DNA of 64,000 nt from the NCBI GenBank assembly GCA_963921355.3, contig OZ001190.1, forward strand, positions 4,712,001 to 4,776,000, given 5' to 3'. The number at the start of each line of letters is the position of its first letter. Position 1 is the stretch's first letter. The position numbers and the translations under genes are program-made. Origin of the DNA: CAWUEZ02 sp963921355. GTDB lineage: Bacteria; Pseudomonadota; Alphaproteobacteria; Thalassobaculales; Thalassobaculaceae. Positions 35,993 to 47,131 of this stretch are shown here, one piece after another. A model generated the notes under the pieces. That model had not been told where the DNA came from and ran no database searches. It saw only the letters and a list, made by a program, of their open reading frames with translations.

Positions 35993-36457
35993 TCAGTTCG
36001 TGCCCGAAGCGGCCTCGCCGCCGGTGCTGAACATGAACTTGCTGAGCAGTTGGACGAAATCGACCGCGTCCTGCGTGTATTCGATCCGCTCGCCCGGCTC
36101 GAGCATCTCGGGATCTCCACCGGGAACCAGGTCGACGAAGTTCCCGCCGAGCAGTCCTTCGCTGGCGATCGCGGCGCTGGTGTCCCGGGGCAGCTTGATC
36201 ACGGGATCAATGCTCAGGGTGACCGTTGCCAGATAGGTCTCGGGGTCGAGGCCCTGCCTCGACACGGTCCCGATCTTGATGCCTGACATCCGGACATCGT
36301 TGCCGACCTTCAGACCGCCGACCGTCGTGAACGTCGCATCGACCTCGTAGCCGCCGCTGCGGCCGACATCCGATGCCGAGTAGGCGAAAATCAGGAACAC
36401 AACGGCGACGCCCAGCACGACGGCGCCCATCAGCGTTTCGACAAGTCCGCGGTTCAC
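35993..36457 (-). CDS. mlaD: Outer membrane lipid asymmetry maintenance protein MlaD
   Basis: Small MCE-domain protein of 154 residues. One N-terminal helix (VETLMGAVVLGVAVVFLIFAYSA) is followed by one MCE domain (YEVDATFTTVGGLKVGNDVRMSGIKIGTV through GLLGGNFVDLVPGG). Its C-terminus ends in a short tail. It has the compact form of the true MlaD, unlike the long-tailed homologue at 7278-8285. The other Mla subunits are not next to it in this window; in alphaproteobacteria this gene is often split from mlaFE and sits in this aat/NDUFA12 neighbourhood. It would hold phospholipid in a hexameric periplasmic ring. Confidence 0.92.
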   Translation of the reverse strand: MNRGLVETLMGAVVLGVAVVFLIFAYSASDVGRSGGYEVDATFTTVGGLKVGNDVRMSGIKIGTVSRQGLDPETYLATVTLSIDPVIKLPRDTSAAIASEGLLGGNFVDLVPGGDPEMLEPGERIEYTQDAVDFVQLLSKFMFSTGGEAASGTN

Positions 36458-36470
36458 AAACCCCTCCGTC

Positions 36471-36830
36471 TCAGCTCGGCGTCCAAGGTTCGTAGTCGCC
36501 AGTCGCCTTGTCGCGCTGACCGCCTTCCAGAACGTGGCCGGGTGGCCGGTAGGCGAACGGGGTCCCGGTCAGGTTCGGGAGGTGTTCCTTCTGCCACCCG
36601 AACTGGCGCCCATCGGATTCCGCCGGCAGATCGTCGGTGCCGTGGTGGAGCCAGATGTGCCACTCGGGTGGAACCTTCGACGCCTCGGCCAGACCGTTGT
36701 AGATGACCCACCGCATCTCACGGCCGTCCCGCTTCACGCCCTTCTTATGAACGAAGTAGCGATTCCCGTACGGATCGGCGCCGACCTGGCGACCGTTAAG
36801 CCATGTGAAGAGCTTGGTTCCAACGTTCAT
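36471..36830 (-). CDS. NADH:ubiquinone oxidoreductase subunit NDUFA12 family
   Basis: Accessory subunit of respiratory complex I, 119 residues. It has the family features FTWLNGRQVGADPYGNRYFVHKK, RRWVIYNG-like text (REMRWVIYNGLAEASKVPPEWHIWLHHGTDDLP) and an RPPGHVLEGGQRDKATGDYEPWTP C-terminus. It belongs to the small set of supernumerary subunits shared by alphaproteobacteria and mitochondria, and lies 13 bp upstream of mlaD. It is likely co-transcribed with mlaD and DUF2155. Confidence 0.93.
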   Translation of the reverse strand: MNVGTKLFTWLNGRQVGADPYGNRYFVHKKGVKRDGREMRWVIYNGLAEASKVPPEWHIWLHHGTDDLPAESDGRQFGWQKEHLPNLTGTPFAYRPPGHVLEGGQRDKATGDYEPWTPS

Positions 36831-36991
36831 CTGCGGCCTCGAAAACGCCTGCGCTAACGCGCCGCGACTATGTCACCGCCGGTCTGATCCGTCCAGCCCG
36901 CCCCCCAGGGCAGCGCAGTCTCAGGGCGGCGCCCAGCCGTTGCGGTGATCACCCGGATTGCAGCCGGGGGAATCGAGCGGTATCAGCGCGC

Positions 36992-37888
36992 ATGGTTTCG
37001 GGATTGCGCCCTTCGGATTCACTGGTCTTCGGCTACGCCCTTGTCGGCGTGGTCGCCCTGTTCTTCGGAATTGCGCCGACCTTTGCCAAACTGGCTTTCG
37101 ACGGAGGTGCCGGCCCGGTCACGATCCAGTTCGGGCGCTTTCTGTTGGCGGCTGCGGTGTTGTGGTCGATCGCGCTGGTTCGCCAACTGCCCATGGCGGT
37201 GACGGCGGGTCAGATGCTTCGGCTGGCCGGCCTGATAGCCACAACCGCCGGCGCATCATTCGGCTACATGACCAGCGTCCGCTACATCCCGGTGCCGCTC
37301 GCCAGCCTGATCTTCTTCGTGTTTCCGCTGATGGTCGAGCCGCTCTCCCATATCGCCGGGCAGGAACGTCTCACGCCCCTTCGCGTCGCCGCCCTGGTGG
37401 TCGGGTTCGCGGGGCTCACGCTCGTGCTCGGCCCAGATCTGGGTCAGGCCGAACCGATCGGCCTCGCGCTTGCCTTCGGCGCCGGCAGTTGTGTCGCCGT
37501 GTCGTTTCTGCTGACCCGCCGTCTGGCGACGGAACTCCGCGCCGTTTCGCTGACCGCCCTGGTCACCACGGGATGCACCGTTGTGTTTGCCGTCGGTGTC
37601 CTCGCCATCGAGGGCCTCCGCCTGCCGACCGGCGCGTCCGGATGGCTCGGCTTTGCCGTCAATGTCGGCTGCTATGTTGTGGGCCTGTCGTCCCTCTACG
37701 CCGCCATCGCGCGTCTCGGCAGCGTGCGGGTGGCGGTGGTCGTCAACATGGAACCCGTGATCAGCGTCGCCACCGCCTGGCTGATCCTGGGGCAGGTCCT
37801 GGGGCCGTGGCAGATGGTCGGAGCCGCGATCGTCATATCCGGCATTCTGCTCCTGCAGGCGGAGCGGTTGCGCCCCCCCAACGGCTAG
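36992..37888 (+). CDS. DMT-superfamily (EamA) transporter
   Basis: Inner-membrane protein of 298 residues with about ten hydrophobic helices arranged as two EamA repeats. Landmarks are ALFFGIAPTFAKLAFDGGAGPVTIQFGRFLLA and, at the end of the second repeat, VRVAVVVNMEPVISVATAWLILGQVLGPWQMVGAAIVISGILLLQ. The family exports or imports metabolites such as amino acids. Substrate unknown. Its stop overlaps the convergent RraA-like gene by 4 bp. Confidence 0.9.
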   Translation: MVSGLRPSDSLVFGYALVGVVALFFGIAPTFAKLAFDGGAGPVTIQFGRFLLAAAVLWSIALVRQLPMAVTAGQMLRLAGLIATTAGASFGYMTSVRYIPVPLASLIFFVFPLMVEPLSHIAGQERLTPLRVAALVVGFAGLTLVLGPDLGQAEPIGLALAFGAGSCVAVSFLLTRRLATELRAVSLTALVTTGCTVVFAVGVLAIEGLRLPTGASGWLGFAVNVGCYVVGLSSLYAAIARLGSVRVAVVVNMEPVISVATAWLILGQVLGPWQMVGAAIVISGILLLQAERLRPPNG

Positions 37889-38556
37889 CCCGGCGCGTCG
37901 CTGATCCCGGGCACCTCTATGCCCTGGATCTCCGCGGTCGTGGTGCCGGCGCGCACCTTGGCGATGATGTCGGCCTCTTTCGCGGCCTGGGCCTCGCCGC
38001 GAACGAGGACCTCGTCGCACAGAGCGCGCGGCACAACACACACGCCATCATCGTCACCAAGCACCAGGTCTCCCGGCGACACGACGACGCCCCCGCAGGC
38101 GATCGGGGCATCGATCTCCCCGCCAAACCCCTTGTGCGGACCGCGCGGTGTCGCGCCGGCGGCATAGACCGGCACGCCAAGATCCCGCAGCGCAGCGATG
38201 TCCCGTGCCGCACCGTCCAACACGATGCCTGCACAACCCCGTGCCTTTGCGGCCTCGGCAACGATCTCGCCGATGATGGCGACCTCACCGCCGCCGCGGG
38301 CGGCGATCACCAGGATCTCGCCCGGCTGAATCAATGGCAACGCGGCATGAACCGCGCTGTTGTCACCCGCCATCACGGCCACAGTCCGCGCGTGACCCAC
38401 CATGACGTAGTCGGGCGCCAGCGGCTGTATCGTTCGGTCCATGGACCGGTCGCGGTTCAGATTGTCACCGGCGACAGCCGGAGGAACCTTTCGCCAACGC
38501 TCGAGCGCCGCCGCATCCAGCGGCTCATAGCGTAAGGCACGGCGTAGAATGGCCAT
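37885..38556 (-). CDS. RraA-like / 4-carboxy-4-hydroxy-2-oxoadipate aldolase family protein
   Basis: A 223-residue protein of the RraA/HMG aldolase superfamily. The start at 38556 follows GAGGGGGG. Features are VMVGHARTVAVMAGDNSAVHAALPLIQPGEILVIAARGG, then CAGIVLDGAARDIAALRDLGVPVYAAG with the Asp/Arg active-site pair of the family, and SPGDLVLGDDDGVCVVPRAL. Class members act as pyruvate-type aldolases or oxaloacetate decarboxylases, or bind RNase E (RraA). The catalytic-type Asp/Arg favour an aldolase, but no substrate can be named. Confidence 0.88.
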   Translation of the reverse strand: MAILRRALRYEPLDAAALERWRKVPPAVAGDNLNRDRSMDRTIQPLAPDYVMVGHARTVAVMAGDNSAVHAALPLIQPGEILVIAARGGGEVAIIGEIVAEAAKARGCAGIVLDGAARDIAALRDLGVPVYAAGATPRGPHKGFGGEIDAPIACGGVVVSPGDLVLGDDDGVCVVPRALCDEVLVRGEAQAAKEADIIAKVRAGTTTAEIQGIEVPGISDAPG

Positions 38557-38980
38557 CAGACCCCCCTCTTGGAGCCTGGCGTAGGCGGCCCCGCCGGTCG
38601 ATCGTAGCGACGGAACCACCGTGCGGACAACAGGGCGTCGGGCATCTCCGGCTGTGGAAAACGAGGCCACATCACTACATTTAGATAAAGCAAGATTGTT
38701 GCCCACAAAATGTATTGCACCCCGACTCGCGTTGGCGCATTCTTTCTGTCGGCGCGGGTTCCAAGGACGGTATCTTGAAGAGAATCCGACACCCGACGGA
38801 GATGAATCACCGTCTGCGGCGGTACTTCTCAGAGAACAAAAATAGAATTTAAGTAAAGCGGCGAATATTCCGGTCGCGACTGTTGTATTTTTCCTTTCTT
38901 TCCTCTGTGCTCTCCAGGCAACACTTTTTTTGGCTCGGGAAATTATTTCATCGAAGCGTCATTAATCGCTTGCCCACCCG

Positions 38981-38996
38981 ATACCACATCCAGTAG
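38981..38996. promoter_or_regulatory. Putative NrdR box 1 (weak)
   Basis: ATACCACATCCAGTAG matches about 10 of 16 positions of the NrdR box. It starts exactly 31 bp before the stronger box at 39012, the spacing typical of paired NrdR sites. On its own the match is weak. Confidence 0.35.
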
Positions 38997-39011
38997 CTTG
39001 CCCAGCCTTGA

Positions 39012-39027
39012 ACACAAGATCTTGTTC
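39012..39027. promoter_or_regulatory. Putative NrdR box 2
   Basis: ACACAAGATCTTGTTC is a near-palindrome that resembles the NrdR repressor box (ACAC-A-T-T-GTGT pattern). It lies 84 bp before the nrdJ start. NrdR commonly controls ribonucleotide reductase genes. The regulator itself is not in the window. Confidence 0.45.
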
Positions 39028-39110
39028 GAGATCGGGCGGGGGCCGCCCAACGGTATTTGGCCTACCGAGACCACGGCACGGACACACCGGAAGAGGCAGG
39101 GAGCAAGGGC

Positions 39111-42818
<3,708 letters not shown>

Positions 42819-42876
42819 CCTCCAGCGGACCAGACCCGGCGGCCGGATCATCTCGGCCGCCCGGAGACTGCGCGAC

Positions 42877-42910
42877 GGGCCCGGTCAAGAGACCGGGCCG
42901 TTCTGTTTCT
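42877..42910 (+). terminator. Rho-independent terminator of nrdJ
   Basis: Perfect stem GGCCCGGTC-aaga-GACCGGGCC followed by a T-rich run (gttctgtttct), 60 bp after the nrdJ stop. Confidence 0.8.
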
Positions 42911-42936
42911 GCTAAGCCCGAGCAATACGTCACGCG

Positions 42937-42992
42937 CTAGTGGGCTGATTCACCGAACGGATGGGACTCATCCGTTCGGATCGCACCACTAG
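42937..42992. repeat. Dispersed palindromic repeat, copy 4
   Basis: Inverted repeat bounded by CTAGTG and CACTAG, with inner arms ATTCACCGAACGGAT and ATCCGTTCGGAT. The segment GGCTGATTCACCGA matches the copy at 4039-4090. Confidence 0.7.
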
Positions 42993-43204
42993 TGAAAGTT
43001 AAATTTCGCGCCATGGCGTTAAACTCAAATGATACAGAACTTTCAGGCGATTTTTCTTATTAGTGAATTTATAAGTATTGTCACTAATGGAGACTTCATT
43101 AACGAATTTATGATCGTATATTAGTAACCCTGCGCCTCGTATCCGCATTACAGCCGTAGAATTGCCCGTGACCTGGTCGGGATTGTAAGAAGGCGCGAGT
43201 CGAA
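42993..43204. other. AT-rich leader before an unknown gene
   Basis: A 212-bp stretch with low GC compared with its surroundings, including AT-rich segments such as ATTAGTGAATTTATAAG and CGTATATTAG. It most likely holds the promoter for the gene starting at 43205. No RNA gene was recognised. Confidence 0.5.
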
Positions 43205-43792
43205 GTGTTTGGTTTCAAGTCGTCGGAGAAAGGCGAGGCCGAGGAGGCCGAAGCCGGTCGTGTCGAGGCCATGAAGGTCTCCATCGCCACCGCGATTGAT
43301 CACATGAAGCAATACGCCGAGGCCGGCAACACGGAGCGGTGCGAGGCCGCCAACAAGCGGCTGACCGAGACATTCAAGAACCCGAAACTTCCCGGTGAAT
43401 TCGTCGCCTCCGCCCGGGCCGCGGTCGATGCCCTGCTGGTCCACAGCTATATGAAGGCGACCGCCGTGGCCACGCGAACCGCCGTCAGCGCGGCCCGTGC
43501 CGACAACGTCGAAGTCCGTGACGCCAAGATCAAGCATGCCCGCGAGCTGCTGGCCGGCGCGATGAAGGCCAAGGCGCCGAGCGCGTTCAAGGCTCAGGTC
43601 GAGAAGATCCTGGAGGTCGCTCAGCTTTCCGGTGGCGTCAAAGCCAAAGGGCCGACCAAGGCAAAGCCGAAGGACACCGCGCCAAAGACGCCGAACCGGG
43701 CAAAGACCTTCACCCCCGACCCCGATCCGGATGCGGCAGACGGAAGCAGCACATCGGTCAAGGCAGGCAAACGCCAGACGGTAAGCTGCTAA
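43205..43792 (+). CDS. Hypothetical helical protein, Ala/Lys-rich
   Basis: A 195-residue protein starting at GTG 43205 with an upstream AGAAGGCG. I do not recognise a family. The N-terminal 130 residues are predicted strongly helical (VEAMKVSIATAIDHMKQYAEAGNTERCEAANKRLTE...). The C-terminus is a Lys/Pro-rich low-complexity tail (KAKGPTKAKPKDTAPKTPNRAKTFTPDPDPD) and ends in Cys (TVSC). No signal peptide or membrane helix. The strong leader and codon pattern support a real gene. It lies between nrdJ and a GST and could be DNA- or nucleoid-associated judging only from its tail, which is speculative. Confidence 0.65.
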   Translation: MFGFKSSEKGEAEEAEAGRVEAMKVSIATAIDHMKQYAEAGNTERCEAANKRLTETFKNPKLPGEFVASARAAVDALLVHSYMKATAVATRTAVSAARADNVEVRDAKIKHARELLAGAMKAKAPSAFKAQVEKILEVAQLSGGVKAKGPTKAKPKDTAPKTPNRAKTFTPDPDPDAADGSSTSVKAGKRQTVSC

Positions 43793-43871
43793 ACCCGGTC
43801 ATGCTTTCGCGGAAACACGCTGGTCTCCGCCACGACATCTGACCCGGATCTGTTCCAGAAATCTTGGCCGC

Positions 43872-44534
43872 TCAGGCCGGCATCGGCGGCTCTGGAAAGG
43901 TCACCCCCTCCATTGCCTTCTGCCAGCTTTCCCGGTCTCGCAGGCCTGTGAGGGCGCGAGCCAGACCCGGCACCGGGTCCAGCAGTTTGGGTCCGTCCGG
44001 TACCCGGTCCAGCACATCCAGAGTGCAAACCATGACGATGTCCGCCAGTGTGAACTGACCAGCGACCAGGTAGTCACCGGCAGCGATCTGGCGGTCCAGG
44101 ATGGCCAGGTCCCGGGCCGTCGCCTTGCGGGCCCGGGCGATCCGACGGGCGTCGGGAACCCCGCCCTCACCGCTTGGAAACAGCAGCTCCAGGGTCCACT
44201 CACGCACCACATGCCGGTCGACGGTCGCCATCACGGCATTGAACCATTGGTCCATGCGGATCCGGTCGAGTGGATCGGCCGGCTGCAGCGCGTCGACCGC
44301 ACCGAAGGTGAGGTCGATATAGCGCATGATGGCCAGACTCTCGAACAGCACGACATCGCCATGACGCATGGCCGGCACCTTGCCGAACTGGGCGACCGCC
44401 AGCATCTCCGGCGCGCGCAGATCCCGAAACCCGGTCAACTCATGCCGAACCGCCGCGCCCTTCTCGTAGGCCGTCATCGCGCACGCCCGCACGAAGTTCG
44501 AATGAGGCATGCCGTATAGAATCAGATCGGCCAT
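43872..44534 (-). CDS. Glutathione S-transferase family protein
   Basis: A 220-residue GST. ATG 44534 follows GGAGG. The thioredoxin-like N-terminal domain has LILYGMPHSNFVRACAMTAYEKGA and FGKVPAMRHGDVVLFESLAIMRYID, holding the cis-Pro loop (KVPA) and the glutathione-binding ES pair. The helical C-terminal domain follows, with LVAGQFTLADIVMVCTLDVLDRV. It likely conjugates glutathione to or isomerises small electrophiles. It is convergent with the helical gene and downstream of P460 on the same strand. Substrate unknown. Confidence 0.92.
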   Translation of the reverse strand: MADLILYGMPHSNFVRACAMTAYEKGAAVRHELTGFRDLRAPEMLAVAQFGKVPAMRHGDVVLFESLAIMRYIDLTFGAVDALQPADPLDRIRMDQWFNAVMATVDRHVVREWTLELLFPSGEGGVPDARRIARARKATARDLAILDRQIAAGDYLVAGQFTLADIVMVCTLDVLDRVPDGPKLLDPVPGLARALTGLRDRESWQKAMEGVTFPEPPMPA

Positions 44535-44585
44535 CGGGTCCTCCATCGAGATCTCCGGCCGAGCTTATCTTTGCCCCCGGCAAGC

Positions 44586-44618
44586 GAAAAGGGCGGGTCC
44601 GTCTCCGGAACCCGCCCT
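44586..44618 (-). terminator. Rho-independent terminator of the cytochrome P460 gene
   Basis: On the minus strand AGGGCGGGT and ACCCGCCCT form a perfect stem around a 10-base loop, followed by TTTTCGC. It lies about 35 bp past the P460 stop. Confidence 0.75.
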
Positions 44619-44651
44619 CGTCGGTGCGATAGAGCCCGATGGAATCGGCGG

Positions 44652-45260
44652 TTACTTCACCCGGGCTTCCTCAACCGGATAGCCGAGGCTGTCAGAGCCT
44701 TCGAAGCCGGCATGACAGGCATGGCAGGCCTGGACAACGTTGACAGCCTGCGGTCGGCCGTTGGGCGCAACCATCATGTAGTACCAGTCGTTGGTCTCCG
44801 GTGACTTGCCGGCGGCCGCCTTCTCCATGATGAACAGCGGGCCAGCCTTGGCCTTGCCCTTCGCGTTGACCGAGAAGGACTCCTTGGCGATCAGCGTACC
44901 GGCCGGCATTTTCGCGCCTTCATCGAGATACTTCAGGTACTCGTCGGCGCCGACGCTGTTGACGTAGGTGATCAGATACCGCTCACCGTGGAAACCGGGC
45001 GCCGCCGGGAAGGTGCTGGCGAGCGACCAGCCCCGATAGTCCTCGACATAGGACTTGGGGATCCAGCGCTTGTTCCCCTTCTTGTAGCCGGCAACCATGT
45101 CGGCCTTCAGGCAGTCGTAAACCGCCTGGGCCTCGGCACCGGTCAATTCGGCGCCGTTCTTGCCGGCATTACACGCGGCATGCGCGCCAGGCGCGGCCAA
45201 CAGTGCCGAGCCGGCAACGGCGCCGACCGCGATCGTCAGAACGCGAAGCAACTGGTTCAT
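44652..45260 (-). CDS. Cytochrome P460 family protein
   Basis: Exported heme protein of 202 residues. ATG 45260 follows GAGGGAGA. A signal peptide (MNQLLRVLTIAVGAVAGSALLAAPGAHA) sends it to the periplasm. The P460 domain covers about residues 60-190, with FHGERYLITYVNSVGADEYLKYLDEGAKMPAGTLIAKESFSV and a C-terminal CxxCH heme site (QACHACHAG). Relatives oxidise hydroxylamine or bind nitric oxide; other members of the family have uncertain roles. The neighbouring genes (hemF divergent, a GST) do not settle the substrate, although hemF makes a heme precursor. Confidence 0.9.
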   Translation of the reverse strand: MNQLLRVLTIAVGAVAGSALLAAPGAHAACNAGKNGAELTGAEAQAVYDCLKADMVAGYKKGNKRWIPKSYVEDYRGWSLASTFPAAPGFHGERYLITYVNSVGADEYLKYLDEGAKMPAGTLIAKESFSVNAKGKAKAGPLFIMEKAAAGKSPETNDWYYMMVAPNGRPQAVNVVQACHACHAGFEGSDSLGYPVEEARVK

Positions 45261-45495
45261 GAAAGTCTCCCTCAACGTCGCTCTTGGTGCAGCGAATGCA
45301 GCGGGCCGCGCGCGACCCCGCCCTCCGAGAGTCAACATAGAGACCCCACCCGCGAACGGGGATCACGAGTGGTTTATCGTGTTATGAGACTTGGCATTCA
45401 TCCGGATCGCGATCCCCTTGCCGAGGGCCGGAGGCGATGATCTGATCCCAGGGTCGCCTCCGACGGACACGGGCGAACCAGAGAGAGGAAACGGG

Positions 45496-46344
45496 ATGTA
45501 TCTGTCCACCGACGCGCAACGCCAGACGGCGAGTGCGTGGTTCGAAGAATTGCGGGACCGGATCTGCGCCGCGTTCGAAGGGCTGGAAGACGCCTATGAC
45601 GGGCCCTTTCGCGATCGCGACCCCGGGCGCTTCGAGCGCGCGGCGTGGAACCGCGACGGCGGCGGCGGTGGCGTGATGTCGGTAATGAAAGGCCGGCTGT
45701 TCGAAAAAGTCGGGGTCAACGTTTCGACAGTGCACGGTGAGTTTTCCGAGGAGTTCCGCAAGCAGATCCCGGGGGCCGACGAGGATCCCCGGTTCTTCGC
45801 CACCGGCATTTCCCTGGTCGCCCACATGTGCTCTCCGAAGGTACCGGCCGTGCACATGAACACCCGCCACATCGCGACGACCAAGAGCTGGTTCGGTGGT
45901 GGCGCCGACCTGACCCCCATGGTGCCGGACCAGGCCGATACGGACGCCTTCCATACCGGGTTGCAACAGGCCTGCGACGCGCACGATCCGGAGTACTATC
46001 CCCGCTTCAAGAAATGGTGCGACGAGTATTTCTTCCTCAAGCACCGGGACGAGCCGCGCGGGATTGGCGGCATCTTCTACGACTACCTGGACGCCGACTA
46101 CGATGCCGACCTGGCCTTCACCAAGGATGTCGGCCTCGCCTTTCTCAACATCTATCCGAAGATCGTCGAGCGGCACATGAACGCCGACTGGACCGAGGCC
46201 GAACGCGACCATCAGCTCCGCCGGCGGGGACGCTATGTCGAGTTCAACCTGCTCTATGACCGGGGCACGATCTTCGGGCTGCGCACCGGCGGCAACGTCG
46301 AGGCGATCCTGATGAGCCTGCCCCCCGAGGTGAAATGGCCCTAG
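45496..46344 (+). CDS. hemF: Oxygen-dependent coproporphyrinogen III oxidase
   Basis: Heme-biosynthesis enzyme converting coproporphyrinogen III to protoporphyrinogen IX with O2, 282 residues. ATG 45496 follows GAGAGAGGAAAC. Signature regions are RAAWNRDGGGGGVMSVMKGRLFEKVGVNVSTVHGEFS, VPAVHMNTRHI, WFGGGADLTPM, RDEPRGIGGIFYDYLDA, and GRYVEFNLLYDRGTIFGLRTGGNVEAILMSLPPEVKW. All are intact. It is convergent with an FAH-type hydratase. Confidence 0.96.
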   Translation: MYLSTDAQRQTASAWFEELRDRICAAFEGLEDAYDGPFRDRDPGRFERAAWNRDGGGGGVMSVMKGRLFEKVGVNVSTVHGEFSEEFRKQIPGADEDPRFFATGISLVAHMCSPKVPAVHMNTRHIATTKSWFGGGADLTPMVPDQADTDAFHTGLQQACDAHDPEYYPRFKKWCDEYFFLKHRDEPRGIGGIFYDYLDADYDADLAFTKDVGLAFLNIYPKIVERHMNADWTEAERDHQLRRRGRYVEFNLLYDRGTIFGLRTGGNVEAILMSLPPEVKWP

Positions 46345-46345
46345 A

Positions 46346-46383
46346 GCAGACCCGGTTCAGGTGGAATCGCCGTCGGCGATCTC
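46346..46383. repeat. Dispersed palindromic repeat, partial copy 5 inside a gene end
   Basis: AGAGCAGACCCGGTTCAGG...TCGCCGTCGGCGAT matches the left half of the copy at 19616-19677. It starts just after the hemF stop. It overlaps the last 8 or so codons and stop of the FAH-type hydratase gene. Confidence 0.65.
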
Positions 46384-47127
46384 GACGCTGACCGTGCCGA
46401 CGCCGGGAACGGTGACCGTCGCCGTTTCTCCAGGCTCCGCCGGGACCACGCCGATCCAGGACCCGGTGATGATGACATCGCCCGCTTTCAGGCCCCGGGC
46501 CGCCAGGTCACCGCCCCATCCCGCCATGTGGTTGGCGAGCCAGACCGGCAATCGGTTCATGTCCTGACCGGGATAGTGGGTGCCCGCGACTTCGACATGG
46601 ACCACCCCCATCTCGAAGGTGACCCTCAGGTCCTCCACCCGCACGCCGTCGACCGGACACCCGACCGCAGAGATGATGGTGCTCCCGTTGGCGCCGAAAT
46701 CGGCCAGGGCCGCGAGCGGCGGAACCTCCGGCCATTCGGCCAGTCTGGGATCAACAACTTCGATGGCCGCCGCCAAACCCTCCATTGCCGACAGCACGTC
46801 GATCTCCGACATACCGTGATCACAGGGAAGGTCCCGGCCGACCACCATCGCGACCTCGGCCTCCAACCAGAGCGGCCGCGCCGTCGACGCGGTCACGGTG
46901 GCAGTGTCCCGCGAGATCGTCCCGGCCGCCAGCGGCGCCGCCGTCGGCTCCGCGGCCCGGCCGTCCGCCCCGACCTTGAAACCCGCGATGCCGGCGCCAA
47001 GCCCGACAAGGGTCTCGAGTTGGGCCGCGAAGGCCGTCGGGCGGTCTGAGGGCACATCCCCCGGCAGGTCGACGCGCTTCTGCGAGCGCCGCGCCTCGAT
47101 CATCGCGGCGGCGAACGCGCTGGTCAT
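46357..47127 (-). CDS. Fumarylacetoacetate hydrolase / 2-keto-4-pentenoate hydratase family protein
   Basis: A 256-residue soluble enzyme of the FAH superfamily. The core includes TARPLWLEAEVAMVVGRDL (Glu metal ligand), GLAAAIEVVDPRLAEWP, and GDVIITGSWIGVVPAEPGETATVTVPGVGTVSVEI. Members hydrate or hydrolyse 2-oxo-alkenoates or their diacids in aromatic degradation. The C-terminal residues ADGDST and the stop are encoded by a palindromic repeat (46346-46383), so the native end may have been replaced. It sits 4 bp after the CCA-transferase stop on the same strand. Substrate unknown. Confidence 0.88.
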   Translation of the reverse strand: MTSAFAAAMIEARRSQKRVDLPGDVPSDRPTAFAAQLETLVGLGAGIAGFKVGADGRAAEPTAAPLAAGTISRDTATVTASTARPLWLEAEVAMVVGRDLPCDHGMSEIDVLSAMEGLAAAIEVVDPRLAEWPEVPPLAALADFGANGSTIISAVGCPVDGVRVEDLRVTFEMGVVHVEVAGTHYPGQDMNRLPVWLANHMAGWGGDLAARGLKAGDVIITGSWIGVVPAEPGETATVTVPGVGTVSVEIADGDST

Positions 47128-47131
47128 CGTG

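Larger units (their letters stand above)
38557..39110. other. Non-coding stretch upstream of nrdJ
   Basis: A 554-bp gap with no credible gene on either strand. The middle (about 38820-38960) is noticeably AT-rich and holds poly-T stretches (TTTTTTT near 38925-38931) compared with the GC-rich surroundings. The putative NrdR boxes lie toward its right end. No B12-riboswitch B12-box or hairpin set was recognised. Confidence 0.6.

Noticed and set aside
38557..39110. A cobalamin riboswitch upstream of nrdJ
   Set aside because: Considered because the enzyme uses B12. I could not find a B12-box or the required stem set, and the NrdR-like boxes explain the region better.
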